Source: Dehalococcoidia bacterium (GTDB lineage: Bacteria; Chloroflexota; Dehalococcoidia; UBA2979). From it: a stretch of 48,204 nucleotides of DNA. Below the pieces are notes generated by a model. That model worked only from the letters and a program-made list of their open reading frames with translations. It was not told the DNA's origin and did no database searches. The DNA lies in NCBI GenBank assembly GCA_009692725.1, contig SHYP01000010.1, positions 1 through 48,204 on the forward strand, read 5' to 3'. Position 1 is the first letter of the stretch; each line of letters begins with the position of its first letter. Made by a program: the position numbers and the translations under genes. Positions 1-8,328 of this stretch are shown piece by piece.

Positions 1-65
1 TTCGAACACAGCTCGAAGTAACCCCGCACGTCGTCCTCGCTCGGCAGCGGACCAGGCTCCGGCAT
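1..65 (-). CDS. 5' end of an unidentified gene, cut by the window edge
   Basis: Only about 21 N-terminal codons are visible. They read from an ATG at 65 and run off the left edge, beginning MPEPGPLPSEDDVRGYFELC. A purine-rich GGGGGAGAG sits directly upstream as a plausible ribosome binding site, which supports a real start. The stretch is too short to assign a family or function. Confidence 0.5.
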   Translation of the reverse strand, partial: MPEPGPLPSEDDVRGYFELCS

Positions 66-182
66 CGGCTCTCCCCCACACTCGCGCAGGTCGCGAGCAT
101 CCCCACCTGCGGCGCAGCTTACGCGGCCGCTGGCCGTGCGACGGCCTGACCGTACGGCGCCGGGCGAGGCGAGGCGAGGCGA

Positions 183-500
183 TCAGCCGCCGAACTTGGC
201 GCCGAGGGACTCGGTACCTTCGAACGAGTACTCCTGGTGGCCGCCCTCGGCGACCACGAGGTTCAACTCGGAACGCACGGCGAGGTCGTGCGGAGTCTGC
301 GCAGCGCGGTTGGCGTCCTGCTCCGAGACCCAGACGCCGATGCGGCCGAGGCGGCCAGACGCATCCATGTGATCGAGGCGGTACCCGCGGACGTAGCCGG
401 GCTGCTGCTCGTAGTACGCGACGATCTGGGCGATGAGCTCGCGGGCGCGAGCCTCCTGGCCGGGCTTCGGCTGCATGATCGAGACGCGCACGTAGGCCAT
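183..500 (-). CDS. ABM-fold (antibiotic biosynthesis monooxygenase-like) small protein
   Basis: This is a 105-residue protein of the size of a single ferredoxin-like dimeric alpha/beta (ABM) domain. It opens with a beta strand MAYVRVSIMQPKPGQ, then a helix of the type EARARELIAQIVAYYEQQPGY, then a second strand and a GRIGVWVSEQDANRA segment, the usual order in ABM proteins. Members include heme-degrading and quinol monooxygenases, but no heme or substrate residues can be pinned down here, so the substrate is unknown. It is a single gene with no obvious operon partner; the preceding minus-strand gene lies about 190 bases away. Confidence 0.65.
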   Translation of the reverse strand: MAYVRVSIMQPKPGQEARARELIAQIVAYYEQQPGYVRGYRLDHMDASGRLGRIGVWVSEQDANRAAQTPHDLAVRSELNLVVAEGGHQEYSFEGTESLGAKFGG

Positions 501-693
501 CCCCCAGTCTGGACTGCCGTCCGGGCCACGATAGCGGCCACCATCGCTCTGCGGGTCACTACGGCAATGCCGAAGCGAGGCACCCGCGGGTTACGGCGCG
601 CACGCACGACGAAGCCGCCCGCGCGCGAACAGCGACAGGCCCTGCGGCTACTGGCGCGTAGCCGCCGGCTCGAGCCAGACGGCGCAGCCGGCG

Positions 694-906
694 CTAGAGG
701 CGGAGCTTGCCGTGGGAGGGCTGGCGTCGGCGCTGCTTGCCGGCCGCGAGCCGCTCTTCTTCCAGCAAGTCGACGGGGTCGGTGATCTGGGTCTCGTGCA
801 CGTGCCCGCAGGCGATGCACGTGCCGAAGGTGCCGTACCAGTCATCTTCAACGATCATGAGTCCGCGACAGCGCGGGCACTGCTTGGGCGTGGTCCTGGT
901 CAACAC
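694..906 (-). CDS. Small zinc-ribbon protein
   Basis: This 70-residue protein carries one zinc ribbon: CPRC at residues 10-13 and CIAC at about 30-33, separated by a short hydrophobic strand that reads GLMIVEDDWYG. The basic tail is rich in Arg, Lys and Gln. Such proteins often bind nucleic acid or act as small accessory factors, but nothing here shows a specific role. The GTG start at 906 is preceded by GAGG at a workable distance. It is monocistronic and divergent from the cobalamin operon. Confidence 0.6.
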   Translation of the reverse strand: MLTRTTPKQCPRCRGLMIVEDDWYGTFGTCIACGHVHETQITDPVDLLEEERLAAGKQRRRQPSHGKLRL

Positions 907-1239
907 GGGTGATGTCCTCGACTGGCTCGTGCCGGAATCCCTCTGGCCAGGGCCTGTTTCTCTGCCGACGGGGTTAGCTGACGGGTTCGGGCTGAAGCAG
1001 GCTGCCCGCTCTCTTGCGAGAGTTCACCCCAGAATGGTGGGTCCCCCGGTCCTCTTACGAGGATTTGGCAGGGCGCCGAAGCGCCGCGAGTTCCGTCCCC
1101 TTCCGCAATCGACCTCGCTCACGACTTCGATCACGCGCGTACGCGAGATCGTTCGTGATTGAGGGAACAAAGCATAGTCGCCGCGGCTCGGGTGTCAACC
1201 CTGCGGGTGGACGCAACTCCTCGGGGCCACCGCGGCGGT
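907..1239. other. Non-coding stretch upstream of the cobalamin riboswitch
   Basis: About 330 bases lie between the zinc-ribbon gene and the riboswitch. I see no convincing gene. The cobalamin operon promoter should lie here. A weak candidate is TTCGTG (near 1151) followed by CATAGT (near 1172), but the spacing is short and I would not rely on it. Confidence 0.3.
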
Positions 1240-1355
1240 GGGCTGCTATGCTTCGCGCGTTCTCGCGCACGTCCGGGGAACCCGGTGCAACTCCGGGGCT
1301 GTCCCGCAACTGTGAGCGCCGATGGCGGCGCGAGCCAGGATACCGGGTGCGCCGC
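1240..1355 (+). ncRNA. Cobalamin (B12) riboswitch aptamer
   Basis: The core matches the conserved cobalamin riboswitch strings in order: GGGAACCCGGTGCAA at about 1275-1290, CTCCGGGGCTGTCCCGCAAC at 1291-1310, TGTGAGCGCCGATGGCGGC at 1311-1329, and the B12-box-like AGCCAGGATACCGG at about 1333-1346. It lies about 100 bases upstream of btuC, the expected place for control of uptake and salvage genes. Downstream, CCGCGCGGACG (1367-1377) can pair with CGTCCGCGG (1415-1423), and ACGTGGC (1388-1394) with GCCACGT (1411-1417). These hairpins could form the expression platform just before the btuC ribosome binding site (AGGGG near 1443). Binding of adenosylcobalamin would be expected to lower expression; whether it acts on transcription or translation is not settled by the sequence. 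Confidence 0.93.
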
Positions 1356-1454
1356 AGTGACCGAGCCCGCGCGGACGGGCCGTCGGCACGTGGCCACGCA
1401 GCGCTTGCGCGCCACGTCCGCGGACCCGCACGACGGGGCGCGAGGGGTGCGAGC

Positions 1455-2555
1455 GTGCAACGGGCCGAACCGCTGGACGAACCGGTGACGGGCTGGGCGC
1501 GCGCGCCTCGTCGGCTGCGGAGGCGGCTGTGGCGGCCGCTGCCGCTCGCGGTGCTGCTGCTGGCGCTGACCGTGGGCCTGGCGGCGACGCTGGGGACGGC
1601 GGCGATCCCGGCGACGACGGCGATCGCGCTGCTGCTGAACCAGCTGCCGTTCGTCGCGTTGCCGGTGGACGGGCCGGCCGCGTGGGAGCGCATCGTCGTG
1701 GACGTGCGGCTGCCGCGCATCGCGATCGCGGGGGTGACGGGGGCGGCACTCGCGTACTCGGGCGCGACGTACCAGGGGGTGTTCCGCAACACGCTGGCGG
1801 ACCCGTACCTGCTCGGCGTGGCGTCCGGTGCGGGGCTCGGGGCGGCGGTCGCGATCATGTCGCCGCTGGACGCGGGCACGTACGGGTTCGGCTGGGTGCC
1901 GCTGTGCGCGTTCGCGGGGGCGGGCGCGGCCGTGACGCTGACGTACCTGTTCGCGCACGCGGGGGGACACGGCGCGAACGGTGGCGGCTCCGACACGGCG
2001 CTCATCCTCGCGGGGGTGGCGGTGTCGGCGGTGGCGAGCGCGATTACGTCGTTCGCGATGCTGACGGGCGGCGAGCGCGCGCAGCCGATCTTCAGCTTTC
2101 TGTTCGGCACGCTGAACAGCGCGAACTGGGAGCGGCTGCTGGTGGGCAGCCCGTACGTGCTGCTGGGCGCGGCGGCGATCGTGCCGTACGCGCGCGTGTT
2201 GAACGTGCTGCAGCTGGACGAGCAGCAAGCGACGGAGCTGGGCGTGGACGTGACGCGCACGAAGCTGGTGCTGCTCGCGGGGGCGTCCTTGCTGGCGGCG
2301 GCGGCGGTGGCGCTGGCGGGGGTGATCGGCTTCGTGGGGCTGGTGATCCCGCACGTCGTGCGCATGGTGTACGGGCACGACTACCGGCGGCTGCTGCCGC
2401 TGGCGGCGGTGCTGGGGGCGGCGTTTCTGATCGGCGCGGACGCGGTGGGGCGCACGGTGCTGCAGCCGCAAGAGGTGCCGGTCGGCATCGTCACCGCGCT
2501 CGTCGGGGGGCCGTTCTTCCTGTACGTGCTGCGCGCGCGGGGGGGTCGCACGTGA
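1455..2555 (+). CDS. btuC: Cobalamin/corrinoid ABC transporter permease
   Basis: This is a FecCD/BtuC-family inner-membrane permease of 366 residues with about ten hydrophobic segments. The family hallmarks are in place: RLPR with the following GAALAYSGATYQ and RNTLADPYLLG segments (residues 85-120), GVIGFVGLVIPHVVR (about 289-303) and PVGIVTALVGGPFF (342-355). I chose the GTG at 1455 because AGGGG lies about eight bases upstream and the frame further upstream runs through the riboswitch. A GTG at 1485 is the alternative. It would pair with btuD to import B12 or cobinamide. The periplasmic-binding partner BtuF is not found in this window. The stop overlaps the btuD start by four bases. Confidence 0.93.
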   Translation: MQRAEPLDEPVTGWARAPRRLRRRLWRPLPLAVLLLALTVGLAATLGTAAIPATTAIALLLNQLPFVALPVDGPAAWERIVVDVRLPRIAIAGVTGAALAYSGATYQGVFRNTLADPYLLGVASGAGLGAAVAIMSPLDAGTYGFGWVPLCAFAGAGAAVTLTYLFAHAGGHGANGGGSDTALILAGVAVSAVASAITSFAMLTGGERAQPIFSFLFGTLNSANWERLLVGSPYVLLGAAAIVPYARVLNVLQLDEQQATELGVDVTRTKLVLLAGASLLAAAAVALAGVIGFVGLVIPHVVRMVYGHDYRRLLPLAAVLGAAFLIGADAVGRTVLQPQEVPVGIVTALVGGPFFLYVLRARGGRT

Positions 2556-3376
2556 TCGCGCCGGCGACGGACGCCATCGCGCTGTTGCGCGCGCGTGACG
2601 TGCGCGTCGCGCTCGGAGGGGTCGACGTGCTGCGCGGCGTGTCGCTCGCGGTCGGCGCGGGGGAGGTGGTCGGGCTGCTGGGCCCGAACGGCGCGGGCAA
2701 GAGCACGCTGCTGCGGGCGGCAACGGGCCTGGCGCCGCTGGCGGGCGGCAGCGTCGAGCTCAGCGGCGAGCGCGCGGGCGCGCTCGACCGGCGCACGGTG
2801 GCGCGCCGCGTCGCCGTCGTGCAGCAGCTCGCCGAGGCGCCCGCGGCGCTGACCGTCGAGGAGCTGACGCTGCTCGGGCGCACGCCGCACCTGCGGTTGC
2901 TCGAACGGGAGTCGGCGCGCGACCGCGCGATCGCGCGCGAGGCGATGCGACGCGCGGGCTGCCTGGCGCTGGCCGCGCGACCCCTGGGCACGCTGTCCGG
3001 CGGCCAGCGGCGGCGCGCGTTCATCGCGCGGGCGCTGGCGCAGGAGACACCGCTGCTGCTGCTGGACGAGCCGACGGCGAACCTCGACGTGCAGGCGCAG
3101 TCAGAGATCGGCGCGCTGCTCCGCGAGCTGGCGCTGGCAGGGGTGGGGGTGCTGGTGACGCTGCACGATCTCACGCTCGCGGCGGCATACTGCGACCGGC
3201 TTGTGCTGCTCGCAGGCGGGCGCGTGGTCGCGGCCGGCACGCCACACGAGGTGGTGACCGCGGAGCAGGTGGCGCGTGTGTACGGGAGCGGGGTGACGGT
3301 GATCACAAGCCCGCTCGACGGGCGACCGGTGGTGGTGCCGGCCGCGCGGCACGCGAGGGAGCACGTGGATGCCTGA
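2552..3376 (+). CDS. btuD: Cobalamin/corrinoid ABC transporter ATP-binding protein
   Basis: This 274-residue ABC ATPase energises BtuC. Visible motifs are Walker A GPNGAGKST (residues 44-52), a Q-loop near 89-92, signature LSGGQ (148-152), Walker B LLLLDEP (168-174) and the switch histidine in TLHD (near 205). A C-terminal tail of about 50 residues follows the core. The GTG start at 2552 overlaps the btuC stop as GTGA, so translation is probably coupled. Its last eight bases overlap cobO. FecE/BtuD-type ATPases for iron siderophores look alike, but the riboswitch and the cob genes downstream make corrinoid the likely cargo. Confidence 0.92.
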   Translation: MIAPATDAIALLRARDVRVALGGVDVLRGVSLAVGAGEVVGLLGPNGAGKSTLLRAATGLAPLAGGSVELSGERAGALDRRTVARRVAVVQQLAEAPAALTVEELTLLGRTPHLRLLERESARDRAIAREAMRRAGCLALAARPLGTLSGGQRRRAFIARALAQETPLLLLDEPTANLDVQAQSEIGALLRELALAGVGVLVTLHDLTLAAAYCDRLVLLAGGRVVAAGTPHEVVTAEQVARVYGSGVTVITSPLDGRPVVVPAARHAREHVDA

Positions 3377-4025
3377 CGAGCCGCAGCGGACAGCGCTCAG
3401 CGAGGAGGCGCTCGACGAAGAGGCGGACGACGATCGCGCGCGCGCGACCGCGCGCTTCCGCGAGCCGGTGACGCCGCCGCCAGCGCAGTGGCAGGGACTG
3501 TTTCGCAAGCGGCACCCGCTGGTGCTGGTGTACACGGGCAACGGCAAGGGCAAGACGACCTCCGCGCTGGGCGTGACGATGCGCGCGTGGGGGCGGGGCT
3601 GGCAGATCTGCTGGCTGCAGTTCATCAAGTCGACGACGTCACACTACGGCGAGTCGCGTGCGGCGGCTGCGATGGGCATCGAGATGATCCCGCTCGGCGA
3701 CGGCTTCACGTGGCTGTCGAAGGACATCGAGCACGACATCGCGCTGGCGCAGCAGTGCTGGGCGCTCGCACGCGAGAAGCTGGAGTCGGCGCGCTACGAC
3801 CTCGTGGTGCTGGACGAGATCACGTATCCGATCACGTACGGCTGGCTCGACGTCGGCGAGGTGATCGCGACGCTGCGCGCGCGGCCGCCGGACGTGCACG
3901 TGATCCTCACGGGCCGCGACGCGCATCCGGAGCTGGTGGCGTACGCCGACCTCGTCACGGAGATGACGGAGATCAAGCACCCGTTCCAGACCGGCCTCAA
4001 AGCGCAGCCGGGCATCGACTTCTGA
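3369..4025 (+). CDS. cobO: Corrinoid adenosyltransferase (CobO/BtuR type)
   Basis: This enzyme transfers the 5'-deoxyadenosyl group of ATP to reduced cobalt of cobinamide or cobalamin. The family P-loop GNGKGKT is at residues 57-63, WLQFIKS at about 82-88, VVLDEITYPI at 146-155 and LTGRDAHPEL near 182-191. These are the CobA/CobO/BtuR signatures, not those of PduO or EutT. The length of 218 residues is slightly above the usual about 200 because of an acidic, disordered N-terminus of about 50 residues. Translation starts eight bases inside btuD and ends one base into cobT, so it sits in a tightly coupled series. Confidence 0.94.
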   Translation: MPDEPQRTALSEEALDEEADDDRARATARFREPVTPPPAQWQGLFRKRHPLVLVYTGNGKGKTTSALGVTMRAWGRGWQICWLQFIKSTTSHYGESRAAAAMGIEMIPLGDGFTWLSKDIEHDIALAQQCWALAREKLESARYDLVVLDEITYPITYGWLDVGEVIATLRARPPDVHVILTGRDAHPELVAYADLVTEMTEIKHPFQTGLKAQPGIDF

Positions 4026-5152
4026 TGGTCGCTGCGGACGGTGGCAACGCGGTGACGGCGCCGGAGGCGGATCGCGCCCGCATCGCGCGGACCGCGGCGG
4101 GGGTGCTGCCGCCATCGGCGACCGCGTACGCGGCGGCGCTCGCGCGGCAGCAGCGGCTGACGAAGCCGCCGGGGTCGCTCGGCGGGCTCGAGGCGCTGGC
4201 GTCGCGCATCGCGGCGATGCGCGACGAGGCGCGGCCGCGGCTCGCGCAGCGGCTGATCGTCGTGGCGGCGGGCGACCACGGGGTCGCAGCGCGCGGCGTG
4301 TCGGCGTACCCGCAGGACGTGACGGCGCAGATGGTGGCGAACTTCCTCGCGGGGGGCGCCGCGATCAACGTGCTGGCCGCGCACGCGGGCGCGCGCGTGC
4401 GCGTCGTGGACGCCGGCGTGGCGGCGCCCACGCCCGCGCACCCGGCGCTGCTGCGCCTGCGCATCGGGCCGGGAACGGCGGACATCACCGAGGGTCCGGC
4501 GATGCCGCGCGAGGCGGCCGAGCGCGCAGTCGCGGCGGGCATCGCGCTGTTCGAGGCGGAGCGCGCCGCGGACGGCGTCGACATCGTGGCGTGCGGCGAG
4601 ATGGGCATCGGCAACAGCACGGCGGCGGCGGCGATGGTGGCGGCGGTGACCGGGCGGGCGGCGCGCGCGGTGACGGGGCGCGGCACCGGCGTCGACGACG
4701 CGCGCTTCGAGCTGAAGGTGGCCGCCGTGGCGCAGGCGGTGGCGGTGAACCGCCCGCCGGCGGCGGACGGCGTAGGCGTGCTCGCCGCGCTCGGCGGGTA
4801 CGAGATCGGCGTGCTCGCGGGGGTGTACCTCGCTGCGGGGGCGGCGCGCGTACCGGCCGTCGTCGATGGGCTGATCTCGAGCGCGGCGGCGCTGGTCGCC
4901 TGCACGCTGGCGCCGGAGCTGCGCGGGTACCTGATCGCGGGGCACCGCTCGGCGGAGCCGGGGCATGCGGCGGCGCTCGAGCAGCTGGGGCTCGAGCCGT
5001 TGCTCGACCTCGGACTGCGGCTCGGGGAGGGCAGCGGCGCGGCGCTGGGGCTCACGCTGTGCGTGGCCGCGTGCCGGCTGCTCGACGAGATGGCGACGTT
5101 CGACGAGGCTGGAGTGACCGCGTCGACGGATGCGGTGCAGCCAGAGGCCTAG
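4025..5152 (+). CDS. cobT: Nicotinate-nucleotide-dimethylbenzimidazole phosphoribosyltransferase
   Basis: CobT activates the lower-ligand base by moving ribose phosphate from nicotinate mononucleotide, giving alpha-ribazole phosphate. The 375-residue length is slightly above the usual about 350. Motifs include KPPGSLGGLE (near 47-56), AAGDHGV (81-87), GEMGIGNST (191-199), GHRSAEPGH (306-314) and RLGEGSGA (332-339), whose Glu335 corresponds to the catalytic base. The ATG shares one base with the cobO stop (TGATG). After its stop come 39 bases and then the HNH gene, the only real gap in the first half of the operon. Confidence 0.94.
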   Translation: MVAADGGNAVTAPEADRARIARTAAGVLPPSATAYAAALARQQRLTKPPGSLGGLEALASRIAAMRDEARPRLAQRLIVVAAGDHGVAARGVSAYPQDVTAQMVANFLAGGAAINVLAAHAGARVRVVDAGVAAPTPAHPALLRLRIGPGTADITEGPAMPREAAERAVAAGIALFEAERAADGVDIVACGEMGIGNSTAAAAMVAAVTGRAARAVTGRGTGVDDARFELKVAAVAQAVAVNRPPAADGVGVLAALGGYEIGVLAGVYLAAGAARVPAVVDGLISSAAALVACTLAPELRGYLIAGHRSAEPGHAAALEQLGLEPLLDLGLRLGEGSGAALGLTLCVAACRLLDEMATFDEAGVTASTDAVQPEA

Positions 5153-5191
5153 CGCGCAAACGCCGGGCGGGCGCGCTGGGCGGAGGGGCAA

Positions 5192-5545
5192 ATGGCCGAT
5201 TACTTGGGGACGTCTCTGCGTGGATACGGTCGATCCATCCTGCGCCGAGATAACTGGACGTGCGCGTACTGCGAGCTGGACGGCAAGGTGTGGCCCCACT
5301 GGTTGTTCTTGTCGGTGGATCATTTGCTTCCGTTCGGTCACCCCCAACGAAACGATGAGCGATTCATTGTCACTGCCTGCGTCTCCTACAACGGCTTCCT
5401 CAACCGGAACAAGTGGGACATCGAAGGGAAGACCCCAGCACAGTTGATCGCGCAGAAGGCGCCACTTGTGCGCGCGCGCCGCGAGGAGTTCAAGGCGTTC
5501 TGGGCAAGCGAGATCGCAACCGACGCGACCGAACTGCGCCCATGA
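5192..5545 (+). CDS. HNH-nuclease-like protein inserted in the cobalamin operon
   Basis: This 117-residue protein resembles HNH endonuclease domains. RRDNWTCAYC (C24, C27) gives a first zinc pair, VDHLLPF carries the central Asp43-His44, and VTACVSYNGFLNRNKWD carries the Asn67 segment. In most such proteins the last part reads AC..CN, a second zinc pair; here it is CVSYN, so one cysteine is replaced by tyrosine and metal binding may be weakened. The composition is less GC-rich than the flanking cob genes. It has its own ribosome binding site (GGAGGGGCAA) and its TGA overlaps the cobS ATG by four bases, so it is fitted into the reading chain. No role in B12 metabolism is known to me. Confidence 0.75.
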   Translation: MADYLGTSLRGYGRSILRRDNWTCAYCELDGKVWPHWLFLSVDHLLPFGHPQRNDERFIVTACVSYNGFLNRNKWDIEGKTPAQLIAQKAPLVRARREEFKAFWASEIATDATELRP

Positions 5546-6318
5546 TCGGCCTGTCGGGGGTGTTGATCGCGCTGGAGTTCCTGACGCCGCTGCGCTTGCG
5601 CCGCGTGCGGCAGTGGGAGGACCGCGCGTTCGGCGCGGCGCTCGGCTGGTTCCCGGCGATCGGGCTGCTGCTGGGGATCGCGCTGCTGCTGCTCGATCGC
5701 GCGCTGGAACGGCTGCTGCCGGTGGAGCCGGCGTCGGCCCTGCTGGTGGCGGCGCTCGCGCTGCTCTCGGGCGGGCTGCACCTGGACGGCGTAGCGGACA
5801 CGGCGGACGGGATGGCGGTGCAGTCCGACCGGGCGACGCGGCTGGGCGTGATGAGCGAGGGCAACATCGGGCCGGCGGGGGTGATGTCGCTCGCGCTCGT
5901 GCTGCTGGTGCAGTGGGCGGCGATCGCGTCGCTGGCGCCGCCGCTGCGCTCGGCCGCGCTCGTGCTCGCGCCGGCGCTGGCGCGCTGGGCGGTGACGCCG
6001 GTGGCGCTGGCGTTCTCTCCGGCGCGACCGAAGGGCGTCGGACACGCGCTGCAGCAGGGGCTGTGGCCGAGCGCGGTGCCGCTCTCGACGCTGCTGGCGG
6101 TGGGCGCGGCGCTCGCGCTGTTCGGGGTGCCCGGGCTCGTGCTGGTGCTCGTCGCGGGCGTCGCGGCGCTCGTCGTCGGCGGCGCGGCCGCGCGGCTGCT
6201 GCAGGGCGTAACAGGCGACGTCTTCGGCGCGTGCGTGGAGGTCGCGCAGGTCGCGGTGCTGCTCGCATGCGTCGCGGCGCTCGAACACGGCTGGCTGGAA
6301 CCGACGTTCCTCACGTGA
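5542..6318 (+). CDS. cobS: Adenosylcobinamide-GDP ribazoletransferase (cobalamin synthase)
   Basis: This integral membrane enzyme joins adenosylcobinamide-GDP and alpha-ribazole (phosphate), the last step of nucleotide loop assembly. The protein has 258 residues and about six to seven membrane segments. The Asp-rich metal and active-site motif HLDGVADTADG is at residues 80-90 and MSEGNIGP follows at about 104-111, both typical of CobS. The ATG at 5542 overlaps the HNH stop (ATGA). Without the HNH gene it would directly follow cobT. Confidence 0.93.
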   Translation: MIGLSGVLIALEFLTPLRLRRVRQWEDRAFGAALGWFPAIGLLLGIALLLLDRALERLLPVEPASALLVAALALLSGGLHLDGVADTADGMAVQSDRATRLGVMSEGNIGPAGVMSLALVLLVQWAAIASLAPPLRSAALVLAPALARWAVTPVALAFSPARPKGVGHALQQGLWPSAVPLSTLLAVGAALALFGVPGLVLVLVAGVAALVVGGAAARLLQGVTGDVFGACVEVAQVAVLLACVAALEHGWLEPTFLT

Positions 6319-6328
6319 TCCGAACGTG

Positions 6329-7270
6329 ATGCGCGCCGCCGCGTTCGCGCTCGCCGTCGCGCTGGACGCAAGCGCGGGCGACCCGCCAACGGCGCTACAC
6401 CCGGTCGCGCTCCTCGGGGCGACGGCGCGAGGGCTGCACGCGCGGGCGCCGGTGGGCCAGCGCGCGCGGCGCTGGTACGGCGCGGCGGTGGCAGCGGCGC
6501 TGCCGCTCGCGGCCGCCGCCACGACGACCAGCCTCGTGCAGCTGGGGCGACGCGTGCACCCGCTCGCCGGCCTCGGCGCAGACGTCACGCTCACCTCGCT
6601 CACAAGCGCGCTGCGCACGCTGTGCACGCGCGCGCAAGAGGTGGAGCACGCGCTCGCCCGCGGTGAGCTCGACGTGGCGAGGTGGCTCGCCGGGCGCCAC
6701 CTCGTCAGTCGCGACACCGCGGCGCTCGACGCATCGGAAGTGGCGGGCGCGACGATCGCCTCGGTGGCGGAGAACCTGAGCGATGGCGTGGTGGCGCCGT
6801 GGCTCGCGTACGCGTGCGGCGGCACGGGCGCCGCGTGGGCGTACCGCGCGGCGAATACGCTCGATGCGCTGTGGGCGTACCGCACGCGGGAATTCGAGGC
6901 GCTCGGCTGGGGCGCGGCGCGACTCGACGATGCGCTGAACCTCGTCCCGGCGCGTGCGACCGCCGCGGCGATCGTCGGCGCAGCGGCGCTGCCCGGGCAG
7001 CGCGGCCGCTGCGATGCGCGCCGCGCGCTGGCGGTGTGGCGTCGGGACGCATCGCGTACGGCGAGCCCGAACGCGGGGCAGCCGATGGCGGCGATGGCCG
7101 GCGCGCTGGGCGTGCGCATCGCCAAACGCGACGCGTACACGCTCGGGGCGGAGCTGCGTGCCGCCGCTCCTGCGGACATCGGCCGCGCGGTAGCGCTCGC
7201 GCGCAGCGCAGCGTGGCTCGCCTGCGGTGGCGTCGCGGGCGCGCTGCTCGCGGCGGAGCTCACGCGATGA
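6329..7270 (+). CDS. cbiB: Adenosylcobinamide-phosphate synthase
   Basis: CbiB attaches aminopropanol phosphate to adenosylcobyric acid and is a membrane protein. Family signatures are DPPTALHPVALLG near the N-terminus, SVAENLSDGVVAPWLAYACGG in the middle, NTLDALWAYR, DDALNLVPAR, and SPNAGQPMAAMAGALG in the C-terminal half. A GTG at 6326 directly precedes the ATG at 6329; I prefer the ATG, giving 313 residues. It starts ten bases after cobS and its TGA overlaps the next start (ATGA). It receives its substrate from the decarboxylase encoded next. Confidence 0.92.
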   Translation: MRAAAFALAVALDASAGDPPTALHPVALLGATARGLHARAPVGQRARRWYGAAVAAALPLAAAATTTSLVQLGRRVHPLAGLGADVTLTSLTSALRTLCTRAQEVEHALARGELDVARWLAGRHLVSRDTAALDASEVAGATIASVAENLSDGVVAPWLAYACGGTGAAWAYRAANTLDALWAYRTREFEALGWGAARLDDALNLVPARATAAAIVGAAALPGQRGRCDARRALAVWRRDASRTASPNAGQPMAAMAGALGVRIAKRDAYTLGAELRAAAPADIGRAVALARSAAWLACGGVAGALLAAELTR

Positions 7271-8328
7271 ACAACGTCACGCACGATGCCGCGAATGGCG
7301 TCGTACACGGCGGAGTGGCAGCAGCGGAGCTGCACGCGCTCGGCCTCGACCGCGCTGACGTGCTCGATCTCTCCGCGAACCTGCACCCGCTGGGGCCGCA
7401 CCCGGAGGTGCTGAGCGCCGCGCGCGAGGCGGACCTGCGGCACTATCCCGAGCCGGACGCGCGGACGGCGCGCGCCGCGTTCGCGGAGGCGAGCGGCCTC
7501 GACGCCGCACAGCTGCTGGTGGTGCCGGGCGCGACCGCGGCGCTGCACCTGGCGGCGCGCGCCTTGCTCCGTCCGGGTGACGACTGCGCGCTGTGGCCGC
7601 CGGCGTTCGGCGAGTATGCCGCTGCCGCCGTGGCCGCCGGCGCGCGCATCGCGCAGCACGCGACGGCGCCCCCGGACTTCGCGGCGCTGCTGGACGTGCC
7701 GGCGGCGCCGCTCGGTATGCTCGGCAATCCGAATAATCCGACCGGACGCTACCTCGCCCGCGCCGACGTGGAGCGTATCGCCGCGGCGCTCCGCGGGACG
7801 CTCGTGCTCGACGTTGCGTACGACGCGTTCGTCGAGGGGGCGTGGGACGCGGACGCGCTCGTGCGCGACGGCCACGACGTGCTGGTGGTGCATTCGCTGA
7901 CGAAGCTGCACGCGACGCCCGGGCTACGCATCGGCTACGTCACGGGCGCGCCCGCGCTGATCGCGCGGCTGGAGGCGCTGCTGCCGTCGTGGTCGGTGGG
8001 CGCGAGCGAGCTCGCGGCAGTGCACGCGATGCTCAGCGCGGAGGCGACGCAGCGCGCGGTCGTCGGCATGATCGCGAAGGTGCGGGCGGACCTGGCCGCC
8101 GCGCTGACGGAGCTGGGCTTCGCGGTGACGCCGGCCACGGCAAACTTCGTGCTGGTGCGTGTCGGCGACGCGCGCGCGTTTCGGCTGGCGTTGCTGAGCC
8201 GCGGCTTCGCGGTCCGCGACTGCACGTCGTTCGGGCTGCCCGAGCATGTGCGCATCGCGCTGCCGCCGCCGACCGCTACGGCGCGGCTGCTGCGCGCCGT
8301 GCGTGCGCTGCGCGAGGAATCATCGTGA
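7267..8328 (+). CDS. cobD: L-threonine-O-3-phosphate decarboxylase (CobD/CobC-like)
   Basis: This is a PLP enzyme of aminotransferase fold type I with 353 residues, related to histidinol-phosphate aminotransferase. The motif NPNNPTG (154-160), Asp182 and Tyr185 in LDVAYDAF, the PLP lysine in SLTKLHATPGLRIGY (Lys213) and a late RIALP arginine are all present. HisC itself looks similar, but the position between cbiB and cobQ points to threonine-phosphate decarboxylase, which makes the aminopropanol phosphate used by CbiB. It overlaps both neighbours by four bases. Aminotransferase activity cannot be excluded from sequence alone. Confidence 0.87.
   Translation: MNNVTHDAANGVVHGGVAAAELHALGLDRADVLDLSANLHPLGPHPEVLSAAREADLRHYPEPDARTARAAFAEASGLDAAQLLVVPGATAALHLAARALLRPGDDCALWPPAFGEYAAAAVAAGARIAQHATAPPDFAALLDVPAAPLGMLGNPNNPTGRYLARADVERIAAALRGTLVLDVAYDAFVEGAWDADALVRDGHDVLVVHSLTKLHATPGLRIGYVTGAPALIARLEALLPSWSVGASELAAVHAMLSAEATQRAVVGMIAKVRADLAAALTELGFAVTPATANFVLVRVGDARAFRLALLSRGFAVRDCTSFGLPEHVRIALPPPTATARLLRAVRALREESS

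Noticed and set aside
1014..1454. Upstream extension of the btuC frame to 1014
   Set aside because: This frame passes through the cobalamin riboswitch and is Arg-rich in the manner of a shadow frame; the GTG at 1455 has a ribosome binding site.
3794..6268. Long minus-strand open frames over the cob genes, and similar ones over btuC, cobQ, npdG and cysS
   Set aside because: These are Arg/Pro/Ala-rich shadows produced by high GC; no motifs are seen and real genes lie on the other strand.
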